Source: Moritella sp. 5 (GTDB taxonomy: Bacteria > Pseudomonadota > Gammaproteobacteria > Enterobacterales > Moritellaceae). Taken from it: a DNA stretch of 64,000 nt. The stretch covers positions 2,728,001 to 2,792,000 of the forward strand of contig NZ_CP056122.1 in assembly GCF_018219455.1 (NCBI RefSeq). Direction: 5' to 3'. The notes beneath the pieces were generated by a model. That model ran no database searches, was not told the origin of the DNA, and worked only from the letters and a program-made list of their open reading frames with translations. The first letter of the stretch is position 1. The number at the start of each line of letters is the position of its first letter. Positions 9,999-19,474 of this stretch are shown piece after piece. A program made the position numbers and the translations under genes.

Positions 9999-10108
9999 TA
10001 TTTTTCCTTTCAATTCGGTCATGTTATTAAATAATTATAAGGGATTAAGCTTATTAGTCGTTGATCTTGATCAGCGAGTAAATAACGATCACGTGTCGTT
10101 ATTATTTA

Positions 10109-10621
10109 TTATTTGCTAGTCACTTTAACTTTGTTGTTATTATCGCGACTTTCACGGATCAACGCATCATTAGCAATCGTTCCGGTTGACTTCGCCAGAC
10201 GGTCATACAGTAGGACATTCACCGTAGCTGCAAGATTCATGCAACCAACGGTAGGCACATAAACAACCGCAGATGCCCGATCAATTACTTTTTGATCTAT
10301 GGTCCCGTCTTCAGGTCCAAAGATATAAATAACATTATCAGGATGCTCAAACGCGGGTAGCGGGATTGCGCCTTCAGCTAATTCAACACACACTATATTG
10401 GTTGATTCTGGAATACTATCAAGCCAATTATCAACACCCGTTAATGGTGTTTTAGCCGCGATATTCTGGGTGTCGGTTTGAAAGGCTGAGGCTCGGTCAT
10501 ATCTTAGACCAGTGTAATAAACCGCATCAGCTTGATAACAACCAGCAGCGCGCATTACAGCACCAACATTAGTCGGACTTTTAGGATTGGTTAAACCAAT
10601 AGATACATTTTTGTTTTTCAT
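10109..10621 (-). CDS. SPOUT (TrmH/SpoU) family RNA 2'-O-methyltransferase
   Basis: This 170-residue protein opens with a TNPKSPTNVGAVMRAAG block (the N-x-G-x-x-R motif 1 of TrmH-like enzymes). It then has IYIFGPEDGTI and VPTVGCMNLAATVNVLLYD, which correspond to SAM-binding knot motifs 2 and 3. It therefore probably methylates a ribose 2'-OH in tRNA or rRNA. It is a single-domain form; motif 3 has Asn where many relatives have Ser. It is not clearly TrmL or TrmH, and the substrate is unknown. It stands alone between moaB and the nap cluster. Confidence 0.85.
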   Translation of the reverse strand: MKNKNVSIGLTNPKSPTNVGAVMRAAGCYQADAVYYTGLRYDRASAFQTDTQNIAAKTPLTGVDNWLDSIPESTNIVCVELAEGAIPLPAFEHPDNVIYIFGPEDGTIDQKVIDRASAVVYVPTVGCMNLAATVNVLLYDRLAKSTGTIANDALIRESRDNNNKVKVTSK

Positions 10622-10712
10622 TCAGTGCTTTATTTTATCAATAATAAACGGGATATTGTGGCGGTATAATACAGGGATATTAAAGCCACCTCAAGGTAGT
10701 AAGTTAGAGAAT

Positions 10713-10743
10713 AAAAAAGGCCGCATTACAGTAATGCGGCCTT
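10713..10743 (-). terminator. Terminator of the nap operon
   Basis: A 13-bp perfect stem pairs AAGGCCGCATTAC (10717-10729) with GTAATGCGGCCTT (10731-10743). Read on the minus strand, a run of six T residues follows. It lies 29 bp after the stop of the small membrane peptide gene, the last gene of the nap cluster. Confidence 0.85.
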
Positions 10744-10771
10744 AACATTATTAATCTAGTTTACGTTGTAA

Positions 10772-10906
10772 TTATTTCTTTTTGTCTGAAGTAAAAGACA
10801 ATGCCCATACTGAAAACCCTGCCACGCCAATAAAACCAACGAGGAAAATAAACGGTATCGCAGTGTAACCTAGGATATGCCAAATAACGTATTCTAACGT
10901 ACTCAT
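10772..10906 (-). CDS. 44-aa single-span membrane protein linked to nap (TIGR02808-like)
   Basis: A 44-residue reading frame starts at an ATG (10904-10906) preceded by AAGGAA at good spacing and ends at TAA just before the nap terminator. The product begins MSTLEYVIWHILGY, has one hydrophobic helix (about residues 12-36) and ends in TSDKKK. Known family: very short membrane proteins near periplasmic nitrate reductase genes in Vibrio and Photobacterium (TIGR02808, from memory); the size, location and composition fit. A role beside the quinol-oxidising NapC in the inner membrane is inference. It lies 23 bp downstream of napC. Confidence 0.8.
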   Translation of the reverse strand: MSTLEYVIWHILGYTAIPFIFLVGFIGVAGFSVWALSFTSDKKK

Positions 10907-10928
10907 AATAGTGTTTCCTTTTATCTAT

Positions 10929-11501
10929 CTACCAACCAGGTACGTCTGACATATCTGGTAGCTGATGGGCAATACCCTTATGGCAATCAACACATGTTTT
11001 TTCACCACTCGCTAATGCCGTAGAATGCTGCTTTCTACTACGTGGGCCTTGTTCTGAAAAGTCCATGAATTCAAAGTTATGACAATTACGGCATTCCTGT
11101 GAATCATTTTCTTTCATACGTTGCCATTCGCGTACAGCTAAATGCTTACGACGTGCTTCAAACTTTTCTTGAGTAGAAATTTTCCCCATCAAGAATGCAA
11201 CAATTTCATTACTCGCTTGCACTTTACGTACAATTTTATCAGTCCATTTATGCGGTACGTGGCAATCAGAACAGATAGCGCGTACACCAGAACGATTAGA
11301 GTAGTGAATTGTTTCTTTTAGTTCTTTAAGAATAGGTGCATGACAAGCAGAACAAAACTCTTCTGTATTTGTCGCTTCCATACCCATGTTAAAAGCACCC
11401 CAAAAAATAATACCGCCAAGAAAACCCATTGCCAAGACAGTACCAACAGCCGCTTTACTTGGTGTCGTTAATTTACGCCAAAAATTTAAAATTAATTTCA
11501 T
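10929..11501 (-). CDS. napC: NapC, membrane tetraheme cytochrome c quinol dehydrogenase
   Basis: This 190-residue protein has an N-terminal membrane anchor (about residues 17-38) and exactly four CXXCH heme sites, at C50, C77, C137 and C170. That is the NapC/NirT pattern. It oxidises membrane quinol and passes electrons to NapB and NapA in the periplasm. There are no napG or napH genes, so this is a NapC-dependent system. It is followed by the 44-aa membrane protein gene and the operon terminator. Confidence 0.96.
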   Translation of the reverse strand: MKLILNFWRKLTTPSKAAVGTVLAMGFLGGIIFWGAFNMGMEATNTEEFCSACHAPILKELKETIHYSNRSGVRAICSDCHVPHKWTDKIVRKVQASNEIVAFLMGKISTQEKFEARRKHLAVREWQRMKENDSQECRNCHNFEFMDFSEQGPRSRKQHSTALASGEKTCVDCHKGIAHQLPDMSDVPGW

Positions 11502-11544
11502 TTTATCGCCTCTTTTTCGTTTAGGCTACTTTCATTTAGATAAA

Positions 11545-12012
11545 TCAACGCAATGAATCTACACGTTTAAAATCATTTTTGATTAACGGTGATGCATCTG
11601 CTTGTGTAACATGGCACTGCAAGCAGAAGTAACGACGTGGTGACACATCAGATAATACTTCGCCTTCACGTGATTGATAATGCGTTACACTGATTTTAGT
11701 CGCGCCCATTTCACCTGCGTATTTCCAGCTGTGACATGACAGACATTTGTTCGCATTTAAAGACACTTCATAATGACGTGTTTGATGCGGAATCAGTGGT
11801 GGTTGGTATACGTAATCACGATCGATTGGACTACGATCTTTGATCACACGTTTCAACTCATCCGCTTTACGAGTGGTGTCTAACTCAGTGATACCACGTA
11901 ATGATGCAACACCACCGTTATTTACATTTTCAATTACAGCAGTTTCTGTACTTTGTGCTGATACAGAGAATAACGTCCCTGCAGCTAGCAGCACAGCCAA
12001 TAATTTTCTCAT
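11545..12012 (-). CDS. napB: NapB, periplasmic diheme cytochrome c of nitrate reductase
   Basis: From the chosen start the product is 155 aa with a signal peptide (about 1-19, ending SVSA). It has two CXXCH sites at C90 and C130 and a conserved PPLIPHQT block. It is the small electron-transfer subunit that docks with NapA. The ATG at 12012 is preceded by GGAGAA; a start at 12036 would place eight residues before a normal signal peptide. It sits between napA and napC. Confidence 0.95.
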   Translation of the reverse strand: MRKLLAVLLAAGTLFSVSAQSTETAVIENVNNGGVASLRGITELDTTRKADELKRVIKDRSPIDRDYVYQPPLIPHQTRHYEVSLNANKCLSCHSWKYAGEMGATKISVTHYQSREGEVLSDVSPRRYFCLQCHVTQADASPLIKNDFKRVDSLR

Positions 12013-12101
12013 ATAATGTTCTCCGCCTATTGGCAAATAAATCCGTTATTTACCAGTATCGTTTACTGGCAAACTCGTTCAGTAAGATGTGCAGTTTTTA
12101 A

Positions 12102-14588
12102 TTACACTTTGGTAATTTTAATTGCACATTTTTTATAATCCGTTTGTTTTGATAACGGATCCGTAGCATCTAGACATACTTTGTTAATTAATACTCGCGC
12201 ATCAAACCAAGGTACAAATACTAAGCCTACTGGAGGGCGGTTACGACCACGTGTTTCTACACGACAGCGCACTTCACCACGAAGAGATTCAATAAGAACT
12301 TCATCACCGCGACGTACATTACGTTTTTTAGCGTCATCAGGATGGATATAACAAAGTGCATCCGGCATTGCACGATATAATTCAGGAACACGTGCTGTCA
12401 TCGTACCTGAGTGCCAATGTTCGAGAACACGACCAGTACATAACCACATATCATATTCTTCATTTGGCATTTCAGGTGGCGCTTCGTACGGTGCAAAGAT
12501 AATGTTTGCTTTACCATCTGGCTTACCATAGAACTCAAAGCCTTTACCTTTACCTACGTATGGGTCACTGCCTTCTGCAAAACGCCATTTTGTTTCAACA
12601 CCGTTCACAACAGGCCAACGTAAACCACGTACTGTATGGTAAACATCATAAGGGGCTAGATCATGACCATGACCACGACCAAAACTTGCATATTCTTCAA
12701 ATAGACCTTTTTGCACATAGAAACCTTGATCATTTGCATCATCATTTAGCTCTTGCGCTTCGCTTAATGGGAATGCATCAACATTACCGTTACGATAAAG
12801 TACATCGTACATAGTCTTACCACGGTGCTCTGGCATTTTAGCTAATAGGTCTTCGCCCCACACTTCTTCAATCTTAAAGCGCTTAGAGAATTCCATTAAC
12901 TGCCATAAATCTGATTTTGCACCTTCAACAGATTTAACTTGTTGATACCAAGCTTGTGTACGACGCTCAGCATTACCGTATGCGCCCTCTTTCTCTACCC
13001 ACATTGCTGTTGGTAAAATAAGATCAGATGCTTGTGCCGTTACTGTTGGGTATGGGTCAGAACAAACGATGAAGTTAGCTGGGTTGCGGTAACCCGGTAA
13101 GCCCTCTTCCATCATGTTTGGTGCTGCTTGCATATTGTTATTACACATAGTCCAATACGCATTTAACGTACCGTCTTTTAATGCGCGGTTTTGTGCAACA
13201 GCATGTAGACCTGGTTTCGGTGGAATCGTACCTTCTGGTAATTTCCAAATCTTTTCAGCAGTTGCGCGATGTTTCGGGTTCGCAACAACCATATCAGCTG
13301 GTAATCGGTGTGAGAATACCCCCACCTCACGTGCTGTACCACACGCAGATGGTTGACCCGTTAGCGAGAATGGACCATTACCCGGTTGTGATATTTTACC
13401 AACAAGTAAATGGATGTTGTAAACAAGGCTGTTCATCCATACACCACGAGTATGTTGATTCATACCCATTGTCCATAGCGACATTACTTTGATGTTTGGA
13501 TCTGCATATTGCTTAGCAAGTGTAATTAGTTTTTCTTCTGATACACCTGAGATTTCAGATGCTTTCTCAACCGTATACTCAGCAACAGACGCCTTATACT
13601 CTTCAAATGTCATTGCTGTCATTTTTCCCGAGTTAGGGTTTTTGGCTTTAGCTTGCATTGGATGTTCGTCACGTAAGCCGTAACCGATATCCGTTGCTGT
13701 ACGTTTAAAGTGTGTATGCTTATTAACGAAATCCCAGTTTACAGCATCGTTTTGAATGATGTAATTAGCAATAAAGTTAGCCATTGCTAAATCGGATTGA
13801 GGGTTGAAAACAATCCCCATATCAGCTAATTCAAAAGAACGATGTTTATAAGTGGATAATACATTAACTTTAACATGCTGATTACTTAAGCGGTGATCAG
13901 TAATACGCGTCCATAAAATCGGATGCATTTCCGCCATGTTTGAACCCCAAAGTACAAACGAATCTGCATTTTCGAAATCATCATAACAACCCATTGGCTC
14001 ATCAATACCAAAGGTACGCATGAAACCACCAACAGCAGAAGCCATACAGTGACGCGCATTCGGATCAATGTTATTTGAACGGAAGCCTGCTTTCATCAAT
14101 TTAACTGCTGCATACCCTTCCATTACGGTCCACTGACCAGAACCAAACATACCCACTGATGTTGGACCGTTTGCTTTTAGTGATGCTTTCCATTTCTCAG
14201 CCATGATATCAAACGCTTGATCCCATGAAATTGGTGCAAATTCACCGTCTTTCGCAAACTTACCATCTCGCATACGCAGTAAAGGCGTTGTTAAACGATC
14301 TTTCCCGTACATGATTTTAGATAAGAAATAGCCTTTAACACAGTTAAGACCTTTATTTACAGGAGCTTCAGGATCGCCTTGAGTAGCAACAACTCGGCCA
14401 CCTTGTGTACCGACTAATACAGAGCAACCTGTACCACAGAATCGGCATGGGGCTTTATCCCACTTAATTTTAGTCTCATCACGACTTGCAATCAGGTTTG
14501 TTGCACTCGCAGGAAGAGTAACGCCAGCAATTGCAGCTGCAGAGACTGCAGCATTTGCTTTAACAAACGCACGTCTGGTTAATTTCAT
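12102..14588 (-). CDS. napA: NapA, periplasmic nitrate reductase catalytic subunit
   Basis: The 828-residue length equals that of E. coli NapA. A twin-arginine signal (TRRAFVK, then a hydrophobic AVSAAAIAG stretch) directs folded export. The N-terminal [4Fe-4S] site is C48, C51, C55 and C83. The molybdenum-ligating cysteine is C181 in [10 protein letters not shown]. The enzyme binds a bis-MGD cofactor and reduces nitrate to nitrite. The start overlaps the end of napD (ATGA-type overlap, 14585-14588). NapD is the expected signal-peptide chaperone. Confidence 0.97.
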   Translation of the reverse strand: MKLTRRAFVKANAAVSAAAIAGVTLPASATNLIASRDETKIKWDKAPCRFCGTGCSVLVGTQGGRVVATQGDPEAPVNKGLNCVKGYFLSKIMYGKDRLTTPLLRMRDGKFAKDGEFAPISWDQAFDIMAEKWKASLKANGPTSVGMFGSGQWTVMEGYAAVKLMKAGFRSNNIDPNARHCMASAVGGFMRTFGIDEPMGCYDDFENADSFVLWGSNMAEMHPILWTRITDHRLSNQHVKVNVLSTYKHRSFELADMGIVFNPQSDLAMANFIANYIIQNDAVNWDFVNKHTHFKRTATDIGYGLRDEHPMQAKAKNPNSGKMTAMTFEEYKASVAEYTVEKASEISGVSEEKLITLAKQYADPNIKVMSLWTMGMNQHTRGVWMNSLVYNIHLLVGKISQPGNGPFSLTGQPSACGTAREVGVFSHRLPADMVVANPKHRATAEKIWKLPEGTIPPKPGLHAVAQNRALKDGTLNAYWTMCNNNMQAAPNMMEEGLPGYRNPANFIVCSDPYPTVTAQASDLILPTAMWVEKEGAYGNAERRTQAWYQQVKSVEGAKSDLWQLMEFSKRFKIEEVWGEDLLAKMPEHRGKTMYDVLYRNGNVDAFPLSEAQELNDDANDQGFYVQKGLFEEYASFGRGHGHDLAPYDVYHTVRGLRWPVVNGVETKWRFAEGSDPYVGKGKGFEFYGKPDGKANIIFAPYEAPPEMPNEEYDMWLCTGRVLEHWHSGTMTARVPELYRAMPDALCYIHPDDAKKRNVRRGDEVLIESLRGEVRCRVETRGRNRPPVGLVFVPWFDARVLINKVCLDATDPLSKQTDYKKCAIKITKV

Positions 14589-14857
14589 AGATCATCCTCA
14601 CATGATAGATCGATAGTTTCAATTTGGTGAAAAACAAGAGAAGTACTTAAGACATGTTCGAAATTATTAATTTTATCAATAATATCGGTAACAAATTTTT
14701 GATTACTGGTTTCTAATACGACGATAATTTTACCCTCTTCACTATCACCGTAAATTTCAGCATCAGGAAGTGCTGAAATTTTATGCTTCACGTCTACCAA
14801 ACCTTCTGGTTTCACGTGAATAATTAGACTCGATATATGAACTTCTTGTTCTGCCAT
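14585..14857 (-). CDS. napD: NapD, chaperone for the NapA Tat signal peptide
   Basis: This 90-residue protein has the NapD ferredoxin-like pattern: [14 protein letters not shown] at the N-terminus, [20 protein letters not shown] in the middle and an amphipathic end. NapD binds the NapA twin-arginine signal and holds back export until cofactor insertion. It overlaps napA by 4 bp, which fits co-translation with its client. Confidence 0.93.
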   Translation of the reverse strand: MAEQEVHISSLIIHVKPEGLVDVKHKISALPDAEIYGDSEEGKIIVVLETSNQKFVTDIIDKINNFEHVLSTSLVFHQIETIDLSCEDDL

Positions 14858-14903
14858 TTTATGACCTTATAATTATTATAAAACGAATTCTTAATAGCTA
14901 AAC

Positions 14904-15389
14904 CTAACAGTCAGGGCTTACCGTGATAGCACTTACAGGGCAAATCGATACACACGCACCGCAACCGTTACAATCATCAAATACAACATCCGGGCTCACG
15001 AACGTTGTATTAATAAAGTTAAATGCTAGAGCTTCAGACTCACACGATTCAGCACAACTTCGGCAATATACAGACTGAATATTCAAGCATCCATCAGACA
15101 CAACAGCTTTATTAGCCCATGCTTGTGCTTGATTAAAGTCGAATAAATCTTCTTTACAGTGATTTACACATTCTTTACAAAAATTGCATTCTGATACGCT
15201 AAAATCAATTTCAGGAAATCCACCATCTCCGACTATTATGATTTGCTCTGGGCAAGCGGCAGTGCAATCGCCACATCGTGTGCATTTATCTGTAAATTCT
15301 AAATCTGCTTTTAACCAAGGTAGACGTACAACGTTGTCTTGTTCTTTACGACGAAATAACGAACGTCGCGCTAGATTAATACTCATCAA
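14904..15389 (-). CDS. napF: NapF, cytoplasmic iron-sulfur protein of the nap operon
   Basis: This 161-residue ferredoxin-type protein has canonical cysteine sets CTRCGDCTAACPE, CNFCKECVNHC and CNGCGACVSICPV, plus an additional C-rich stretch (CRSCAESCES). It is close to E. coli NapF (164 aa) in length. NapF interacts with NapA in the cytoplasm, probably during maturation. It is the first gene of napF-D-A-B-C, and the operon promoter lies in 15390-15650. Confidence 0.93.
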   Translation of the reverse strand: MMSINLARRSLFRRKEQDNVVRLPWLKADLEFTDKCTRCGDCTAACPEQIIIVGDGGFPEIDFSVSECNFCKECVNHCKEDLFDFNQAQAWANKAVVSDGCLNIQSVYCRSCAESCESEALAFNFINTTFVSPDVVFDDCNGCGACVSICPVSAITVSPDC

Positions 15390-15491
15390 AACTACCTTAC
15401 TGAAGTAACATTTTTAATGTAAAGAATTAAGGTGTACATCACTCTATAAAAACCATTAATTTATAATGGTCTATATAATACCCGCTATAAA

Positions 15492-15507
15492 TACTCACTA
15501 ATGGGTA
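15492..15507 (-). promoter_or_regulatory. Candidate NarP 7-2-7 site ahead of napF
   Basis: TACTCAC-TA-ATGGGTA is an inverted heptamer pair with a 2-bp gap, one base from the TACYCAT form of the NarL/NarP 7-2-7 consensus. It lies about 105 bp upstream of the napF start, and narP is encoded in this window. Confidence 0.6.
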
Positions 15508-15520
15508 AGGTAGACAAAAC

Positions 15521-15534
15521 TTATTTTAGATCAA
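15521..15534 (-). promoter_or_regulatory. Weak FNR-like half-site ahead of napF
   Basis: TTATT-N4-ATCAA has one perfect FNR half and one poor half against TTGAT-N4-ATCAA. It is 13 bp from the NarP-like site. The support is weak. Confidence 0.3.
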
Positions 15535-15542
15535 TAAATAAA

Positions 15543-15558
15543 GGTGAGGAATGTCACA
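15543..15558 (-). promoter_or_regulatory. Candidate CRP site ahead of napF
   Basis: GGTGA-N6-TCACA differs by one base from the CRP core TGTGA-N6-TCACA and is flanked by AAA and TTT as in the extended consensus. It lies upstream of the NarP-like and FNR-like sites. Confidence 0.6.
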
Positions 15559-15586
15559 TTTTGTGTTTGTACTAGATTAAACCTAC

Positions 15587-15601
15587 CTATTGAATCAATA
15601 G
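15587..15601. promoter_or_regulatory. Perfect 15-bp palindrome in the nap upstream region
   Basis: CTATTGAATCAATAG is symmetrical around one central A. I cannot assign a regulator to it. The rest of the 346-bp gap 15390-15735 holds the nap promoter sites listed separately and a hairpin at 15661-15693. Confidence 0.4.
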
Positions 15602-15660
15602 ACAAATATTTCTAATATTATAGACAACAGCAATAATATGCGCATGTTTAAAGCGAGATT

Positions 15661-15696
15661 AAATATAACGCAGCAACTCACTACGTTATATTTTTT
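15661..15696. terminator. AT-rich hairpin downstream of moaA
   Basis: AAATATAACG (15661-15670) pairs with CGTTATATTT (15684-15693). A T-run follows on the plus strand, while moaA reads on the minus strand, so its role as the moaA terminator is uncertain. Confidence 0.4.
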
Positions 15697-15735
15697 AGAG
15701 AAGGGATTAAATATTTAAGCTTGTATGAGTCTCAA

Positions 15736-16713
15736 TTAGCCGCCAATAGAAGCTAAGTGGGGTGTATTTGCAGTGATACCTTGCTGAAGAAAATGAGTCG
15801 ATTTTTTATCAGACATGTGGTCGAAAACACGCGCAATCAATTCTGACTGTTGGTTATCTTCTTGTAGTAAATCGCGTAATTCAACACCTTCTTCACCAAA
15901 CAAACATAAATGTAAACGCCCTTTAGTGGAAACACGTAAACGGTTACACGTTGAACAAAAATTCTTTTCATACGGCATAATCAAGCCAATTTCACCGACA
16001 TAATCAGGGTGCACGAAAACTTGTGCAGGGCCGTCAGCTTTGCCCCTTACTTTACTGACCCACCCTTGCATTTTTAATTTATCACGAATACTCACACCCG
16101 AAACATGGTGTTTATCAAACAATACTTGATTATCCCCGGTCTGCATCAATTCAATAAACCGTAACTGAATAGGCCGAGTTTTTATCCAATTTAAAAAATC
16201 ACCAAGTTCAATATCATTTAAATTACGCATTAACACCGTATTCACCTTTACGGTTTCAAACCCAGCAGTAAAAGCGGCATCAAGTCCGCCCATTACTTTA
16301 TGGAGCATATTTTTACCGGTAATTTGACGGAACATGCGAGCATCTAAACTATCAATACTCACATTTAATGCATCCAACCCCGCATCACGCCATTCTTGAG
16401 CATATTTTTCGAGGTTGAAGCCATTTGTTGTCGTCGCAACTTTATTAATTTTGGGGATAGACGATATATCTGAAATAATATCAGTAAAATCTTTTCTTAA
16501 TGAAGGTTCACCACCTGTGATACGGACTTTTTCAGTGCCCATTTCAGCAAAACCTGTCACTATGCGCCTTAGCTCATCTCGCGCTAAAAACTCAGGCTTG
16601 CCTTCGGCTTTATAACCATCTGGTAGACAATAGTTACATTTGAAATTACAGACATCTGTAATTGATAAGCGTAAATAATAAAATTTACGCGAAAATTGAT
16701 CTTGAAGTTGCAT
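15736..16713 (-). CDS. moaA: MoaA, GTP 3',8-cyclase (radical SAM)
   Basis: From the chosen start the protein has 325 residues, against 329 in E. coli. The radical-SAM cluster is CNFKCNYC (C22, C26, C29). The second [4Fe-4S] site near the C-terminus is CSTCNR...LCLF, and the protein ends in the conserved Gly-Gly tail. It makes 3',8-cyclo-GTP for MoaC, the first step of molybdenum cofactor synthesis. The ATG at 16713 follows GGAAAGG; the frame to 16746 adds 11 unlikely residues. It lies between the nap operon and divergent narQ. Confidence 0.95.
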   Translation of the reverse strand: MQLQDQFSRKFYYLRLSITDVCNFKCNYCLPDGYKAEGKPEFLARDELRRIVTGFAEMGTEKVRITGGEPSLRKDFTDIISDISSIPKINKVATTTNGFNLEKYAQEWRDAGLDALNVSIDSLDARMFRQITGKNMLHKVMGGLDAAFTAGFETVKVNTVLMRNLNDIELGDFLNWIKTRPIQLRFIELMQTGDNQVLFDKHHVSGVSIRDKLKMQGWVSKVRGKADGPAQVFVHPDYVGEIGLIMPYEKNFCSTCNRLRVSTKGRLHLCLFGEEGVELRDLLQEDNQQSELIARVFDHMSDKKSTHFLQQGITANTPHLASIGG

Positions 16714-16785
16714 AAACACCTTTCCAAATACGGGAGGCTTAACCATTTCTGATTAAACCCTTATAGCAATTATGGATGCTATGAG

Positions 16786-16829
16786 TCCTTAAGATCATAT
16801 TTATAACGATAAATTTAGATCATTAAGGA
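16786..16829. promoter_or_regulatory. Inverted repeat in the moaA-narQ divergent region
   Basis: TCCTTAAGATC (16786-16796) and GATCATTAAGGA (16818-16829) are inverted copies apart from one extra base. They lie 73 bp or more upstream of moaA and about 175 bp upstream of narQ. They may form an operator or RNA stem. The rest of the 290-bp gap shows only AT-rich sequence. Confidence 0.4.
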
Positions 16830-17003
16830 TCGGAGTTTGATTTATATTAAATTTTAGAGTTCTTAAACTTAAACGATTTTCAAATTAATTTAAAGGATAT
16901 ATAGTCGTTATTATAGTGGAATATGATAAATCATTGATCGAAATTAAATTGCCATGTAAATTATTGGCTATTAACAGCTCAATTCATCAACAGTAAAGTT
17001 AAC

Positions 17004-18722
17004 ATGATAAAAAATATAATCCCCTCCCACCAGTCTATTATCATTTTAATCGGCCGTGGTATGTTCAGTATATTAGCATTAGCCTCAATGCTAACATTTA
17101 TTTCCTTAGTCGCATTATCACTCAGTCTTTCTGATGCGGCATCAATTAACAAAGCGGGTGCATTGCGAATGCAAAGCTACCAAATCGCTTACAATTTATC
17201 CCGGGACGAATCTGAAATATTACGTCAACAGCATATTAATACTTTCAATCAATCACTTGCGCACATTAAAAATAATATTGTCGATAACTGGGATATCACA
17301 TCAAAGTTAAAAACCGAATTTATGGATGTTAATGATCGATGGCAAACGCAATTAGATATATTACACAGTAATAATCCCAAACAATTCTTAGATAATGTGG
17401 ACAGCTTTGTATTAAAAATTGATAGTTTTGTACAACATTTACAAGATCATTCTGAGTACAAAGTTAAAATTATCACACTAATCAAAGGACTCGGGATCGG
17501 CCTCATTTTTGCGGTATGTATTATCACTATCCGTTTAATGCAAGTACAGGTATTAAAACCACTACAGCAAATATTCGCCGCATCAAATCAAATTAGAAAA
17601 GGTGAATTCAATGTATCCTTTGATTTTTTCTATGAAAATGAAATTGGCTCGTTAGCGAGTAATATTTCACACATGGCGCAAGATTTAAATAAACTATACA
17701 GTACGTTAGAACAACAGGTAGATGCCAAAACCAAGCAGTTGAAAGAAGCAAAAGATAAAATTAACTTTCTTTATACCACATCACAAAAATTACACGTCAC
17801 ACACCTTAACGCCGATATGCTTGAACAAACACTACAAAGTGTGTCCGAACTCAATGGCCTTAATTTCTACAAACTTGTATTAACGGGATCGGAAGTTGAA
17901 ACTATTTACCTTAATTCAGGCTTTGATAATGGCGAGCAAACTATTGACCTAAAATTAGAACTCGAAGAGCAATCATTTGGTACCTTGACTGTTCTCAAAC
18001 GTGAAGCAAATGATCAAGAGCACTTACGCAGTTACTGTCGAATTATTTCTCGTGCTCAGCACCGTTCTCAAAGTAACTTAGAAGCACAACGCTCCTTATT
18101 AATGGAAGAACGCGCCGTTATTGCGCGGGAATTACATGATTCACTTGCGCAAGCGCTTTCTTATTTAAAAATACAAGTTGCGTTATTGAAACGTCATTTA
18201 AAAAATCAAGAAATCACATCGGCTACCAACGATATTGTGGATGAAATCGACACTAACCTAAAATTATCTTATACACAGCTAAGAGAATTATTAAATACTT
18301 TTCGTTTGACGCTTGATGACGCGAACCTTTCTGTAGCCATTTCGATCATGCTCACACAACTGCGTCAACGCACAAAATCCAAAATTCATCTAAGCTACGA
18401 ATTAGAAGAACATTTATTCAAACCCAACCAACACATACATATATTACAAATAATTAGAGAAGCTGTATTAAATTCAATCAAACATGCGAACTCAAACGAA
18501 ATAATGATTGACTGTGGCACGAATAAAAATGGTACTATTAAAGTATCTATTTCGGATAATGGTGATGGCATTACAGCTAACCCAACGAAATCCAACCATT
18601 ATGGGCTAAACATAATGGGTGAACGCGCTTCAAAACTAGGTGCTAAACTAGAAATTAAAAATAATATAACAAAAGGCACCTTGGTATTACTTACCTTCGA
18701 CAGGGAAAACAAACATGCTTGA
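17004..18722 (+). CDS. narQ: NarQ, nitrate/nitrite sensor histidine kinase
   Basis: The 572-residue length matches E. coli NarQ (566 aa). Membrane spans at about 11-37 and 155-177 enclose a periplasmic domain with the nitrate-binding P-box (NKAGALRMQSYQ, from about residue 45). A HAMP segment (178-231), a central signalling region and a HisKA_3 dimerisation block follow, with the phosphorylated histidine at H378 in ARELHDSLAQ. The HATPase domain (DNGDGI, then GLNIMGERA) ends the protein. It senses nitrate and nitrite and phosphorylates NarP, whose gene overlaps it by 8 bp. Confidence 0.95.
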   Translation: MIKNIIPSHQSIIILIGRGMFSILALASMLTFISLVALSLSLSDAASINKAGALRMQSYQIAYNLSRDESEILRQQHINTFNQSLAHIKNNIVDNWDITSKLKTEFMDVNDRWQTQLDILHSNNPKQFLDNVDSFVLKIDSFVQHLQDHSEYKVKIITLIKGLGIGLIFAVCIITIRLMQVQVLKPLQQIFAASNQIRKGEFNVSFDFFYENEIGSLASNISHMAQDLNKLYSTLEQQVDAKTKQLKEAKDKINFLYTTSQKLHVTHLNADMLEQTLQSVSELNGLNFYKLVLTGSEVETIYLNSGFDNGEQTIDLKLELEEQSFGTLTVLKREANDQEHLRSYCRIISRAQHRSQSNLEAQRSLLMEERAVIARELHDSLAQALSYLKIQVALLKRHLKNQEITSATNDIVDEIDTNLKLSYTQLRELLNTFRLTLDDANLSVAISIMLTQLRQRTKSKIHLSYELEEHLFKPNQHIHILQIIREAVLNSIKHANSNEIMIDCGTNKNGTIKVSISDNGDGITANPTKSNHYGLNIMGERASKLGAKLEIKNNITKGTLVLLTFDRENKHA

Positions 18723-19362
18723 CAATAGTTACACAATTTTAGTTGTTGATGATCATCCACTAATGCGTAAAGGGATAGTTCAACTTCTTACATTAGAAGA
18801 AAAGTTTAATGTTATTGGTGAAGCCAGTGATGGTGTGGAAGCTATCACGCTTGCTAAACAGCATGAACCGGATCTTGTTCTACTTGATCTGAACATGAAA
18901 GGCATGTCAGGCTTAGATACGTTAAAAGCGCTTCGCTCTGAAGAGTTGAGCTCTCGCGTTGTTATTTTAACAGTTTCTGATAACAAACAAGACGTGATTA
19001 AACTAATCAATGCGGGTGCAGATGGCTACTTATTAAAAGATTCGGAACCGGATCTGTTACTAGAGCAATTACAAGACGTATTATCTGGTCAACAGGCTCT
19101 TTCTGAAAGCTTACTAGGCTATTTAGACTGCCTACATGAAGATAATAACTTTGAAGAAAAGCTAGCTAAGCTAACTAAACGCGAAAACCAAATCTTACTT
19201 GAAATCTCAAAAGGCTACAGCAACAAACATGTTGCAAGTAACCTGCATATTTCAGAAGGGACTGTAAAAGTTCACGTTAAAAGTTTATTGAAGAAACTAG
19301 AAGCAAGTTCACGTGTTGAAGCTGCTGTTATGTATCTTGAATTTAATAAAACTAGCGCGTAA
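18715..19362 (+). CDS. narP: NarP, nitrate/nitrite response regulator
   Basis: This 215-residue regulator has a receiver domain with acidic pocket VVDDHP, phosphoacceptor D58 (LLDLNMKG) and the conserved KD near residue 105. A LuxR/NarL-type helix-turn-helix follows (LTKRENQILLEISKGYSNK). It overlaps narQ by 8 bp. A partnership with NarQ, and control of the adjacent nap operon through the 15492-15507 site, follow from context. NarL is the alternative name, but with NarQ, Nap and no nar operon NarP is more likely. Confidence 0.93.
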   Translation: MLDNSYTILVVDDHPLMRKGIVQLLTLEEKFNVIGEASDGVEAITLAKQHEPDLVLLDLNMKGMSGLDTLKALRSEELSSRVVILTVSDNKQDVIKLINAGADGYLLKDSEPDLLLEQLQDVLSGQQALSESLLGYLDCLHEDNNFEEKLAKLTKRENQILLEISKGYSNKHVASNLHISEGTVKVHVKSLLKKLEASSRVEAAVMYLEFNKTSA

Positions 19363-19370
19363 TCAAATAA

Positions 19371-19417
19371 TAGAAGTAAAGATATAAGCCTTATTATATT
19401 TTTACTTCTATATTTAC
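19371..19417 (+). terminator. AT-rich terminator after narP
   Basis: TAGAAGTAAA (19371-19380) pairs with TTTACTTCTA (19401-19410), followed by TATTTA. It lies 9 bp after the narP stop. Confidence 0.6.
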
Positions 19418-19474
19418 AATCAAAAATGCAAACTTTTTAAACAGCACTATTATTAGTTATATATCCACTGACTA

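Noticed and set aside
16714-17003. Molybdenum cofactor riboswitch ahead of moaA
   Set aside because: The moaA leader region is too AT-rich and I could not fit the conserved Moco RNA core; an inverted repeat is present but not enough. A covariance-model search would decide.
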